The notes: generated by a model from the sequence alone, not told the origin. A DNA stretch of 64,000 nucleotides from Microbacterium sp. Leaf320 (GCF_001423485.1 NZ_LMOD01000001.1:130617-194616), one strand, 5' to 3'. Shown: positions 22,593 through 31,018, numbered from the stretch's first letter. Program-made: numbers and translations.

Positions 22593-22598
22593 ATGCTA
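22593..22598 (-). promoter_or_regulatory. -10 box of the L,D-transpeptidase gene
   Basis: TAGCAT on the minus strand predicts a transcript start near 22586, leaving a short leader with a G-rich ribosome-binding site. Confidence 0.4.
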
Positions 22599-22656
22599 CG
22601 CGATCGCAGGTAACGGGGAGGCAACGGTCCACAGGTCGGTGCGAATCCCGCGTCGC

Positions 22657-23067
22657 TCAGTCCGTGACGACGGCGAGTCCGTCGATCTCGACGAGCATCT
22701 CTTCGCGGGGGAGACCGGTGAAGACCGTGGTCCGTGACGGCAGCGGCACGCCGCCGGTGGTGTGGGCCGTGACGAAGTCGCCGTACGCATCGTTCATGAT
22801 CGAGAAGTCCTCGCGCTTGGTGAGGTACACGCGCAGCATCACGACGTCGTCGAACGTGGCGCCGGAGGCCTCGACGATGGCCTTGACGTTCTCGAGGGTG
22901 CGAGTGGTCTGCGCGGCGACATCGCCGGGGAAGAGGTACTCGTTGGTCTGGGGGTCGACGGGGCCCTGGCCGGAGACCTGCACGATCGGACCCTTGCGGA
23001 TGCCCTGGGAGAACGTGTGGGCGGGAGCGGGGGCGGCGTCGGTCGAAACGCGGATCTTCGCAGTCAT
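22657..23067 (-). CDS. ridA: RidA/YjgF/UK114 family enamine/imine deaminase
   Basis: 136 residues. The Arg that binds the substrate carboxylate in RidA proteins is kept in the PLPSRTTV segment, and the family end EIDGLAVV is present. Established role: hydrolyses 2-aminoacrylate and other reactive enamines produced by PLP-dependent dehydratases. It is divergent from just such an enzyme, with only 25 bp between the start codons, so the pairing is likely functional. Both genes have TAGnCT boxes 6 nt from their starts and appear leaderless. The N-terminus is a little longer than in E. coli RidA. Confidence 0.93.
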   Translation of the reverse strand: MTAKIRVSTDAAPAPAHTFSQGIRKGPIVQVSGQGPVDPQTNEYLFPGDVAAQTTRTLENVKAIVEASGATFDDVVMLRVYLTKREDFSIMNDAYGDFVTAHTTGGVPLPSRTTVFTGLPREEMLVEIDGLAVVTD

Positions 23068-23073
23068 GCGACC

Positions 23074-23086
23074 AGCCTAGTAGCCT
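23074..23086. promoter_or_regulatory. Back-to-back leaderless -10 boxes (ridA and D-amino acid deaminase)
   Basis: The minus-strand TAGGCT (23074-23079) is 6 nt from the ridA ATG, and the plus-strand TAGCCT (23081-23086) is 6 nt from ATG 23093. The two boxes abut, so initiation in one direction should compete with the other. Confidence 0.5.
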
Positions 23087-23092
23087 TGTTAG

Positions 23093-24310
23093 ATGCCTCT
23101 ACAAATCCCGGATCCTGTACTCGGCCCCTGGACCAAAGGTTTTCCCGCGCACGCCTCGGGCCTGCGCCTCTCGGAGGTGCCGGGCGCGGATCTGCACCTC
23201 TCAGACCTCGTGACACCCGTGCTGACGGTTCATGAAGCGGCACTCGCGCACAACGAGTCGACCGTGTTCGGCTGGGCGGCGACGCAGGGCGTGCTTCTGG
23301 CCCCGCACGGCAAGACCACCATGGCCCCGGCGCTCTGGCAGCGACTGCTCGATGCGGGGGCGTGGGGCATCTCGGTCGCGACGCCGTGGCAGGCCGAGGT
23401 CGCCGTCGACGCGGGGGTCAGAACCGTCCTGATCGCGAACGCCGTCACCGATGCTGCGGCCGCGCGCCACCTCGGCGACCTGCTCGCCGCAGACGACGGC
23501 CTCCACATCCTCTGCTGGGCGGACTCCGTGATGACCGTCGAGATCCTCGCCGGCGCGCTCGCTGATGCGACCCGGCCCCTCGACGTCCTCGTCGAGCTCG
23601 GCGGGGACGGAGGCCGCACGGGGGCCCGCACCCTGGAGGAGGGGGAGCGCATAGCGCGGGCGATCACCGCATCGCCGGGCCTCCGACTCGCCGGAGTCAC
23701 GGGGTATGAGGGGCCGTTCGGTCCCGACCGCAGTGACGCGTCGGTCGCGTCCGTCGACGCGTATCTGTCGACGCTCGTGCAGCTCCACGAGCGACTCACC
23801 TACCCGAGCGGCATCCGCCCCGTGCTCAGCGCCGGCGGAAGCTCGTTCCCCGATCGCGCGGCCGCGATCCTGGCTCCGCACCGCGGCGACGCCGACATCG
23901 TGCTGCGGTCGGGGGCGTTCCAGATCCACGACGACGGGTTCTACTCGCGGATGTCTCCGTTCGGCGCGCTGACGTCGACGGACCCGCTCCGCTCGGCCAT
24001 GCACGCCTGGTCCAGGGTCGTGTCTCAGCCCGAGGAGGGTCTCGCCCTGCTCGACGCCGGGCGCCGCGATGTGCCGTTCGATCTCGACCTGCCGGTGCCG
24101 CAGAGCGTCGAGGGTGAGATCACGGCGCTCAACGACCAGCACGCCTTCCTGAGCCTTGCGCACGGCTCGTCGGTCACCCAGGGCGACGTGGTGCGCCTCG
24201 GGCTCTCGCACCCGTGCACCGCCTTCGACAAGTGGCGAGTGGTCGCGATCATCGATGATCCGGATGTTGCGGATCCGCGCGTCATCGGGGCGGTGGCGAC
24301 ATGCTTCTGA
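23093..24310 (+). CDS. PLP-dependent D-amino acid deaminase (D-serine dehydratase / D-threonine aldolase family)
   Basis: 405 residues with an alanine-racemase-like barrel. The PLP lysine is Lys74 in PHGKTTM. Near the C-terminus His373-Pro-Cys375 reproduces the His-x-Cys zinc site of eukaryotic-type D-serine dehydratase (DSD), so dehydration/deamination of a D-hydroxy amino acid is the best guess. It would release ammonia and a 2-oxo acid through an enamine intermediate, matching the divergent ridA. Its stop overlaps the start of the amidohydrolase-hexosaminidase fusion by 10 nt. The substrate (D-Ser, D-Thr or another D-amino acid) cannot be read from sequence. Confidence 0.87.
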   Translation: MPLQIPDPVLGPWTKGFPAHASGLRLSEVPGADLHLSDLVTPVLTVHEAALAHNESTVFGWAATQGVLLAPHGKTTMAPALWQRLLDAGAWGISVATPWQAEVAVDAGVRTVLIANAVTDAAAARHLGDLLAADDGLHILCWADSVMTVEILAGALADATRPLDVLVELGGDGGRTGARTLEEGERIARAITASPGLRLAGVTGYEGPFGPDRSDASVASVDAYLSTLVQLHERLTYPSGIRPVLSAGGSSFPDRAAAILAPHRGDADIVLRSGAFQIHDDGFYSRMSPFGALTSTDPLRSAMHAWSRVVSQPEEGLALLDAGRRDVPFDLDLPVPQSVEGEITALNDQHAFLSLAHGSSVTQGDVVRLGLSHPCTAFDKWRVVAIIDDPDVADPRVIGAVATCF

Positions 24311-27300
24311 GCGGTGAGAAGCCGGTCAGGGTGTACCGGAGCGCCACGGTGGTCGACGGGACAGGAACCGATCGTTTCGTCGCCGATGTCGCCGTCGAGG
24401 GCGCGCGCGTCGTCGCGGTCCTCCGCGAGGGCGACGAGCGAGAGCTCGAGCTCCCCGCCGACGCTGTCGAGATTCCGGCGACGGGGCTGGTGCTCGCACC
24501 CGGTTTCATCGACATGCACGCGCACAGCGAGCTGGCCGTCCTCCGGGGCGCGAGCCACGAAGCGAAGATCCGTCAGGGCGTGACGACCGAGGTCCTCGGG
24601 CAGGACGGCCTGGGCTACGCGCCCCTCGACGACGCCACCGCGGCGATCATCCCCGCGCAGATCGCCGGCTGGAACGGTCTTCCCGATGACGTGCCGTGGC
24701 GGTCGATGGACGACCTGCTCGCCGCGATCGACGCCGTCTCCGTCGCGAATGCCGCGGTGCTCGTGCCCCAGGGCAATCTCCGGATGATGGTGGTCGGACA
24801 CGAGAACCGTGCGGCGACCTCGGGCGAGATCGCCGAGATGTCCGGCATCCTGGGCGCGGCGCTGGATGCCGGCGCCTTCGGGATGTCGAGCGGGCTGACC
24901 TATACGCCGGGGATGTACGCCGACACCGCTGAGCTCGAGGCGCTCTGCCGCATCGTCGCCGAGCGGGGTGGATACTGGGCGCCCCACACCCGCAGCTATG
25001 GAGGGGCGGCACTCGACGCCTACCGTGAGGCACTGGACATCGGCCGACGGACCGGATGCCCCATCCACCTCACGCACGCGACGATGAACTTCGCCCCGAA
25101 CCGCGGTCGCGCGGCAGAGCTGCTGGCCCTCGTCGACCAGGCCGTCGACGACGGGGTGGACGTCACCCTCGACACGTATCCGTACCTGCCCGGTGCCACG
25201 ACCCTCGCGGCGCTGCTGCCCAGCAGGCTCGCGGAGGGCGGCGATCTGCTGGGTGCGATCGCGGCGCTCGACGACGCAGGGCGAGAGAGCGTGCGGGTGG
25301 AGCTCGAGGAGATCGGATGCGACGGGTTCCACGGCGAGCGCGCCGACTGGGATGCGATCCAGATCTCCGGGACTGCCGATCCGCGGCTCTCGGACCTGGT
25401 GGGACGCACTGTCGCCGAGATCGCCTCATCGTCGGGCAGGCGTGCCGCGGACGTGGTGCTCGACACGATCCTCGCGGATGCCGGGGCGACGGGCATCCTG
25501 ATGCACATCGGCGACGAGGACAACGTCAGAGCCATCATGCGTCACCCGCGCCACAGCGGTGGCAGCGACGGGATCCTGATCGGCGCGCGGCCTCACCCCC
25601 GGGGTCGAGGCACCTTCCCGCGCTACCTCGGCCACTACGTGCGAGAGCTCGGGGTGCTCACCCTCGAGGAGGCTGTCCGCCACCTGTCTGGCACACCGGC
25701 TTCGCGTCTGGGCCTCGACCGCGGTGATGCTCCGCGCGGGATCATCCGTGAAGGGGCGACGGCCGATCTGGTGCTGTTCGACGCGGAGACCATCGCGGCC
25801 GGGGCGACCTTCGAGTCGCCGCACGACACCCCACTCGGGATAGCCGAAGTGCTCGTCGCCGGAGTGCCCGTGGTCACCGATGAGTCGGTCACGGGGGCGA
25901 CCCCGGGTCGTGCTCTGCGCATGATCCCGCCCGCGCACCGCGCCACCGTTCCCCTCGCGTCGTTCGAGATCGACGCGACCGCACCGCCGTTCCACTGGAC
26001 GGCGCGCACCCCGGTCGTCGCGCCGGCGCCGCTCGCCTCGACTGCTGCCCGCCTGAGCGTGCTCCGGGAGAGCGACGGATCGGGTCCTGCGATCACACTC
26101 CGCGTCGACGAGTCCCTGGCAGGGGAGTCGTTCGCGAGCGGACGCATCGGCGAGGAGGCCTTCCGGGTGGAGGTCTCGGTGTCTGGGATCGAGGTCAGCG
26201 GTGCGAGCCCGGTCGGCGTCTTCCGGGGTGTCACGGTGCTGCGGCAGCTGCGCGATCCCGGTGCGGAGCAGTCCCGCATACCCGCAGGCACGTGGCAGGG
26301 AGCGCCCGCCTACGGCTGGCGCGGTGTGATGCTCGATGTCGCCAGGCATTTCCGTCCGGTCGAGGACGTGCGCCGGCTCGTGGACCTGCTCGCCGACCAC
26401 CACCTCACCGTGCTCCACCTGCATCTGACCGACGACCAGGGCTGGCGCTTCGAGGTGCCCGGATTCCCGAGGCTGACCGACATCGGCGCTCGCCGCGAGT
26501 CGACGCAACGGGGGCATGGCCCGCTCGCCACCGTCGAACCGGGCGTGCACGAGGGGCATTACACGGATGCCGAGCTGCGCGAGCTGGTCGCCTATGCCGC
26601 CGAGCGCTTCGTCACGATCGTGCCGGAGGTCGAGCTGCCGGGGCACATCCAGGCGGGCCTCGCCGCCTATCCCGCGCTCGGCAACACCGACGTGGGCGAA
26701 CCTGTGACGGCGCCGTGGGGGCGGTTCGGTGTGAATCCTCGGACCCTCGCGCCGACAGAGGAGGCTCTCGCGTTCGGACGAGCCGCGATCGACGCGCTGT
26801 GCGACCTTTTCGACTCGCCGTGGATCGGGATCGGCGGTGACGAGGTGCCGGTGACCGAGTGGGCGCAGAGCGCGGCTGCGGGGGAGCGGATGCGCGAGCT
26901 GGGTCTTGCGACACCTCACGACGTTCAACCGTGGTTCACGTCGCACTTCGTCGCACACGTGCGAGCTCGTGGCCGCACGGCGCTGGCATGGGACGAAGTG
27001 CTGGAGGGCGAGGTTCCCGACGGCGTCGAGATCCTCGCCTGGCGCGGTCAGGTCGCGATGCGCACCGCGCTGCGGCGCGGCATCCCGGTCATCGCGTGTC
27101 CCGACCTCGAGGTGTACCTCGACTACCCCCAGTCCGAGTCGGCGGAGGAGCCGATCCGCGTCGGGCCGCCTCTTCCGATCGAGCGTGCGTACACGCTTCG
27201 CATCGAGGATGGCGCGTCCGGTGGCCAGGCCAACGTCTGGACCGAGCATCTGCCGACCAGGGACCGCGTCGACTTCGCGATGTTCCCCAGGCTCGCGGCG

Positions 27301-27555
27301 ATCGCCGAGCGGCTCTGGGACGGCGGCGATCCTCCTCCTTTCGAGGGCTTCGCCCGTCGGCTTCCCGCCCACCTTCGGCGGCTCGCCGACACAGGGGTGC
27401 GGTATCGTCCTCTCGACGGGCCGACGCCCTTGCAACGGCGTCCCGGAGTGCCGGGGAAGCCACTCACGCGGGAGGCACGGGAGGAGATCGTGGCGGGTCT
27501 CGTGACTCGTCTGATCGACCAGTCCACAAGCGCCGACGAGTCGCTCTCGGCATAA
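24301..27555 (+). CDS. Fusion: D-aminoacylase-like amidohydrolase + GH20 beta-N-acetylhexosaminidase
   Basis: A single open frame of 1084 residues. Residues 1-545 resemble N-acyl-D-amino-acid deacylases: HxH metal site at 73/75 (DMHAHSE), His229, His259, and catalytic-type Asp423 in GSDG. The bridging cysteine expected in GNCG is Asp102 (GQDG). Residues about 555-1070 are a complete GH20 unit: a GH20b-like N-domain, a barrel starting at YGWRGVMLDVARHF (671), and catalytic Asp847-Glu848 in GIGGDEVP. No signal peptide is present, so it acts in the cytoplasm. It starts 10 nt inside the D-amino acid deaminase gene. The two halves plausibly act on one amino-sugar or muropeptide substrate, but this is inference. 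I know of no described enzyme with this architecture. Confidence 0.88.
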   Translation: MLLSGEKPVRVYRSATVVDGTGTDRFVADVAVEGARVVAVLREGDERELELPADAVEIPATGLVLAPGFIDMHAHSELAVLRGASHEAKIRQGVTTEVLGQDGLGYAPLDDATAAIIPAQIAGWNGLPDDVPWRSMDDLLAAIDAVSVANAAVLVPQGNLRMMVVGHENRAATSGEIAEMSGILGAALDAGAFGMSSGLTYTPGMYADTAELEALCRIVAERGGYWAPHTRSYGGAALDAYREALDIGRRTGCPIHLTHATMNFAPNRGRAAELLALVDQAVDDGVDVTLDTYPYLPGATTLAALLPSRLAEGGDLLGAIAALDDAGRESVRVELEEIGCDGFHGERADWDAIQISGTADPRLSDLVGRTVAEIASSSGRRAADVVLDTILADAGATGILMHIGDEDNVRAIMRHPRHSGGSDGILIGARPHPRGRGTFPRYLGHYVRELGVLTLEEAVRHLSGTPASRLGLDRGDAPRGIIREGATADLVLFDAETIAAGATFESPHDTPLGIAEVLVAGVPVVTDESVTGATPGRALRMIPPAHRATVPLASFEIDATAPPFHWTARTPVVAPAPLASTAARLSVLRESDGSGPAITLRVDESLAGESFASGRIGEEAFRVEVSVSGIEVSGASPVGVFRGVTVLRQLRDPGAEQSRIPAGTWQGAPAYGWRGVMLDVARHFRPVEDVRRLVDLLADHHLTVLHLHLTDDQGWRFEVPGFPRLTDIGARRESTQRGHGPLATVEPGVHEGHYTDAELRELVAYAAERFVTIVPEVELPGHIQAGLAAYPALGNTDVGEPVTAPWGRFGVNPRTLAPTEEALAFGRAAIDALCDLFDSPWIGIGGDEVPVTEWAQSAAAGERMRELGLATPHDVQPWFTSHFVAHVRARGRTALAWDEVLEGEVPDGVEILAWRGQVAMRTALRRGIPVIACPDLEVYLDYPQSESAEEPIRVGPPLPIERAYTLRIEDGASGGQANVWTEHLPTRDRVDFAMFPRLAAIAERLWDGGDPPPFEGFARRLPAHLRRLADTGVRYRPLDGPTPLQRRPGVPGKPLTREAREEIVAGLVTRLIDQSTSADESLSA

Positions 27556-27598
27556 TGTAACGTTTTCGTAACCCTCCCTGTGCTAAGCAAGGCAGGGG

Positions 27599-27633
27599 TT
27601 GCGCAATTTTTGTTCGTAAGGTCTACTAACAAA
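27599..27633 (+). promoter_or_regulatory. Promoter of the ROK-nagK-nagB operon with overlapping operator
   Basis: TTGCGC (27599-27604) and TACTAA (27624-27629) are 19 nt apart. The latter is 5 nt from ATG 27635, so the transcript is leaderless. A 25-bp interrupted palindrome (27609-27633; arms TTTGTT and AACAAA, inner GTA/TAC match, 9 of 12 positions symmetric) covers the -10 box and is a good candidate binding site for the ROK repressor encoded next. Confidence 0.6.
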
Positions 27634-27634
27634 C

Positions 27635-28822
27635 ATGTCCGTATCGGATGATCCTCGTCCATCGACGTCGTCAGACTACGTCGCTGCGAGCGCACACGCC
27701 TTCGGCCCCGGGCGCCACCTGCGCTCGCGCTCCAAGGTGCTCCCGGAGCACGCGCGCGGCCACAACCGGGCGCTCGTCCTGCAGACGCTCTACCACTCCG
27801 GCGCCATGAGCCGTGCGGATCTCTCGCGGGAGACAGGGCTGACGAGAGTCACCATCTCCGACCTCGTCGCCGAGTTCATCGCCGACGGCATCGTGATCGA
27901 GATGGGCGTGCGCGAGACCGTGGGGCCGGGCAAGCCTCCGATCCTGATCGACATCGATCGCGTGGGGCACCAGATCATCGGCCTCGATCTGTCTGGTCCG
28001 AACGCCTTCGTGGGCGCGCTGCTCAGCCTCGACGGCGATGTGCTCGAACGCCGAGAGGTTCCTCGTCCGGAGACCGCAGACGGCGATGCCGCCTACGCCG
28101 CCACGCTCGAGCTCGCGCGCGCCCTGGCCGCGACCGCGACCCAGCCGATCCTCGGCGTCGGCATCGGCTCGCCGGGTGTCGTCCGCCCCGACGGCGTCGT
28201 GCTCAGCTCTCCGAACCTCGGGTGGAGCAACCTCCCGCTCGAGGCCAAGCTCGGGATCGACCTCGACCTTCCGGTGCTCGTGCGCAACGACGCCAACGCC
28301 GCCGTGCTCGCCGAGTACACGTTCGGCGAGGCCAAGGCCGACTTCATGCTCATCAAGATCGGTCGAGGGGTGGGCGCCGGTGTCATCACGGGCAGCCAGC
28401 CGCTTCTCGGCAGCCGGTTCGCCGCGGGTGAGATCGGTCACGTCGTGGTCGGCACCGACGGCGGCCCCCGCTGCGCCTGCGGCAAGGACGGCTGCCTCGA
28501 AGCGTGGCTCAGCGAGACACGACTCCGCCCGGCCATCGAGGCCGCACCCGGATCACGCGACGAGATCCTCCGCGACGCCGGCACCCGCATGGGTATCGCG
28601 ATCGCACCGATCGTCGCGGCTCTGGACCTCTCGGAGGTCGTGCTCTCAGGTCCCGGAGACCTGCTCGACGGTGTGCTGATCGATGCCGCCGTCGAGACCC
28701 TCCACGCCCGCACGCTCGAGGGTGTCTTCGAAGACGCTCTCATCCGTCGCACGCAGCAGGATGACATCGTCCTGCGAGGTGCCGCCGTGATGGTGCTGTC
28801 CAGTCAGCTGGGCGTCTCGTGA
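27635..28822 (+). CDS. ROK-family transcriptional repressor (NagC/XylR type)
   Basis: 395 residues. A winged HTH lies at about residues 42-95 (SRADLSRETGLTRVTISDL), followed by a ROK domain with the zinc-binding CACGKDGCLEAW loop and GEIGH motif. The N-terminal DNA-binding domain separates it from the kinase encoded next. It is the first gene of the ROK-nagK-nagB set and has an operator-like palindrome across its own -10 box, so autoregulation is likely. The effector is probably GlcNAc or GlcNAc-6-phosphate by analogy with NagC; this is inference. Confidence 0.9.
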   Translation: MSVSDDPRPSTSSDYVAASAHAFGPGRHLRSRSKVLPEHARGHNRALVLQTLYHSGAMSRADLSRETGLTRVTISDLVAEFIADGIVIEMGVRETVGPGKPPILIDIDRVGHQIIGLDLSGPNAFVGALLSLDGDVLERREVPRPETADGDAAYAATLELARALAATATQPILGVGIGSPGVVRPDGVVLSSPNLGWSNLPLEAKLGIDLDLPVLVRNDANAAVLAEYTFGEAKADFMLIKIGRGVGAGVITGSQPLLGSRFAAGEIGHVVVGTDGGPRCACGKDGCLEAWLSETRLRPAIEAAPGSRDEILRDAGTRMGIAIAPIVAALDLSEVVLSGPGDLLDGVLIDAAVETLHARTLEGVFEDALIRRTQQDDIVLRGAAVMVLSSQLGVS

Positions 28823-28862
28823 TGCGCGGGGGCGACTCGAAGACGAGCAGGAGCGACATCCG

Positions 28863-29828
28863 ATGACGGATGCGATCGCCGTCGACCTCTCCGGTCGGCG
28901 GATTCGAGTGGGCCTGGATGTCGGCGGAACCAAGATCGACGCGGTGGCGGTGTCGCCCGAGGGAGACATCCTCGCGCGCCTCCGCCGTCCGACGGGATGG
29001 GGCGAGGATGCGGTCGTCGTCAGTGTCGTCGACGCCGTGGACGCGTTGGCCGCCGAAGGCGGCTTCGCACGCTCCGCTGTCGAATCGGTGGGTGTCGGCA
29101 TCCCCGGGCTCGTCGACGCCGACACGGGGCGCGTGCTGCACGCGGTGAACCTCGGGGTCGAATCGCTCGACCTCGCAGGGCTCGCGGGTCGACGGCTCGG
29201 CATCCCGGTCCGGGTCGAGAACGACGTGAAGGCGGCCGCACTCGGCGCAGCCGTGCTCCGCGGCATCGACGGATCCATGGCCTACCTCAATCTCGGCACG
29301 GGAGTAGCCGCAGGGATCGTGGTCGACGGCACCATCTGGCGCGGAGCACGAGGGACGGCCGGCGAGGTCGGCCATCTCTCGGTCGATCCGCGCGGACGCC
29401 TGTGCGGCTGCGGCCAGCGCGGGTGCATCGAGACGTTCTGCGGCGGAGGTGCGCTGGCACGCGCGTGGGATCGCCCTGGCGCATTGCCGGTGCGCGACAT
29501 CCTGGACGCCGCGGACGCCGGAGACGAGCTCGCAGTGGAGCTCCGCGCCGATCTCTTCCACGGCGCGGCGGCCGCGGTACGCGCGCTCGTGCTCTCGGCC
29601 GACGTAGAACGCGTGATCATCGGCGGCGGCCTCACCTCCCTCGGCGATCGCCTGCACGCGGGCGTGCGCGGGGCCCTCCAGGCCGGAGCCGAGGCCTCGG
29701 CTTTCATGCGTTCGCTGCACCTCGACGAGCGGATCGAGCTGCTCCCGGCGGGCTCTCCCGCAGCGGCCCTCGGCGCCGCCCTCGTCGGATCATCCACCCC
29801 CACCAAGGAGACTGTTTCCCATGGCTGA
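28863..29828 (+). CDS. nagK: ROK-family N-acetylglucosamine kinase
   Basis: 321 residues without a DNA-binding domain. The ATP-binding motif DVGGTK is near residue 20, the catalytic Asp in ENDVKAAALG, the sugar-binding GEVGHLS, and the zinc motif CGCGQRGCIE. The stop overlaps the nagB start by 8 nt, and the adjacent nagB makes GlcNAc the likely substrate. It would phosphorylate GlcNAc freed by the two GH20 enzymes inside the cell. ManNAc or glucose kinase activity cannot be excluded from sequence. Confidence 0.88.
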   Translation: MTDAIAVDLSGRRIRVGLDVGGTKIDAVAVSPEGDILARLRRPTGWGEDAVVVSVVDAVDALAAEGGFARSAVESVGVGIPGLVDADTGRVLHAVNLGVESLDLAGLAGRRLGIPVRVENDVKAAALGAAVLRGIDGSMAYLNLGTGVAAGIVVDGTIWRGARGTAGEVGHLSVDPRGRLCGCGQRGCIETFCGGGALARAWDRPGALPVRDILDAADAGDELAVELRADLFHGAAAAVRALVLSADVERVIIGGGLTSLGDRLHAGVRGALQAGAEASAFMRSLHLDERIELLPAGSPAAALGAALVGSSTPTKETVSHG

Positions 29829-30600
29829 AGTCGTCATCGTCGAGAACGCCGAAGCGGCAGGCGCGCTGGTCGCCGCCGAGATCGTCGAGCTGATCGACGG
29901 CCGCCCGGATGCCGTGCTCGGACTCGCGACAGGCTCGACCCCGCTTCCGGTGTATCAGGCGCTGCGCACCAGGCTCGCGGGTCGCGACGTGTCGCAGGTC
30001 CGCGGCTTCGCGCTCGACGAGTACGTCGGCCTCGACCCGGCGCACCCCGAGAGCTACCGTTCGGTGATCACCCGCGAGGTCGTCGAGCCGCTCGGACTCG
30101 ACCCCCGGCGCATCCACGTGCCGAACGGCGCTCAGGCCACCATCCAGCACGCAGGCGAAGACTACGAGACCGCCATCGACGCAGCCGGGGGTGTGGACCT
30201 GCAGATCCTCGGCATCGGCACCGACGGTCACATCGGCTTCAACGAGCCGGGCTCGTCGTTCGCATCGCGCACGCGCGTGAAGACCCTCACCGAGCAGACC
30301 CGGGAGGACAACGCACGCTTCTTCGATTCGATCGACGACGTGCCGATGCACTGCATCACACAGGGGCTCGGCACGATCCTGCGCGCTCGTCATCTCGTGC
30401 TGCTCGCCTTCGGCGAGGGCAAGGCGCAGGCCGTCGCGGATGCCGTCGAGGGGCCGCTCTCGGCCATCCTCCCCGGCTCCGCGATCCAGCTGCACCCGCA
30501 CGCGACGGTCGTGGTCGACGAGGCTGCGGCATCGCGCCTGAAGCTCGCCGATTACTACCGCTACACCTACGCGAACAAGCCCGCCTGGCAGGGCATCTGA
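29821..30600 (+). CDS. nagB: Glucosamine-6-phosphate deaminase
   Basis: Converts GlcN-6-P to fructose-6-P and ammonia. The 259-residue length is normal. The family motifs are LATGSTP, the active-site LDEYVGL, and GIGTDGHIGFNEPGSSF with the catalytic Asp, His and Glu. The ATG lies inside the end of nagK with AAGGAG upstream. The partner nagA is not in this operon but about 5 kb away on the opposite strand. A compact hairpin covers the stop codon. Confidence 0.97.
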   Translation: MAEVVIVENAEAAGALVAAEIVELIDGRPDAVLGLATGSTPLPVYQALRTRLAGRDVSQVRGFALDEYVGLDPAHPESYRSVITREVVEPLGLDPRRIHVPNGAQATIQHAGEDYETAIDAAGGVDLQILGIGTDGHIGFNEPGSSFASRTRVKTLTEQTREDNARFFDSIDDVPMHCITQGLGTILRARHLVLLAFGEGKAQAVADAVEGPLSAILPGSAIQLHPHATVVVDEAAASRLKLADYYRYTYANKPAWQGI

Positions 30601-30614
30601 GGTCTCGGCCTCAG
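30597..30614. terminator. Compact bidirectional hairpin between nagB and the Nudix gene
   Basis: CTGAGG and CCTCAG pair around a 6-nt loop, and the stem contains the stop codons of both convergent genes. It is short, so the call is tentative. Confidence 0.4.
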
Positions 30615-31018
30615 CGCCCTGAAGACGGCCACGCGAGTGGCAGCAGGTGCTCCACGCTGAGCGGGGCGAGAGGCAGCGTCTCGGCGTCGGCCGGGGTGAT
30701 CCAGCGGAGCTCGGCGAGTTCCGCCTGCACCGTGACCTCCGCTGCCGCGATCGATACGGAGAACGCCTCGGCGACGACACGGTGACCCGGTTCGTTCGCG
30801 GCCTCGGAGACGAACGTGCCCAACGACTCGAGGTCGCCCTCGTCGAGTCTCAGCCCGAGCTCCTCGTGCAGCTCGCGGATCAACGTCTGCGACGGGGTCT
30901 CGCCCGGTTCGGGCTTTCCTCCCGGTTGCATGAACCGCGTCGTGCCCTGTTTGCGCACCACCAGCACCCGGCCCTCGTCGTCGACGATCACGGCCGCGCT
31001 GACGTGGATGTCAGGCAT
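30611..31018 (-). CDS. Nudix hydrolase
   Basis: 135 residues with a complete Nudix box (GGKPEPGETPSQTLIRELHE followed by ELGL), which binds the metal for cleaving nucleoside diphosphate-X bonds. The glutamine and arginine-rich N-terminus resembles MutT-like housecleaning enzymes. The substrate is unknown. Its ATG lies 5 bp inside the end of the FAD oxidase gene, so it is the last gene of a three-gene minus-strand operon (YrdB-like, FAD oxidase, Nudix). Confidence 0.9.
   Translation of the reverse strand: MPDIHVSAAVIVDDEGRVLVVRKQGTTRFMQPGGKPEPGETPSQTLIRELHEELGLRLDEGDLESLGTFVSEAANEPGHRVVAEAFSVSIAAAEVTVQAELAELRWITPADAETLPLAPLSVEHLLPLAWPSSGR

Noticed and set aside
24301..27555. The fusion as an artefact of a sequencing error joining two genes
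   Set aside because: The frame is continuous through a plausible linker (about residues 540-560), and no stop/start overlap remnant with a ribosome-binding site is evident at the junction. An error cannot be fully excluded, but nothing points to one.
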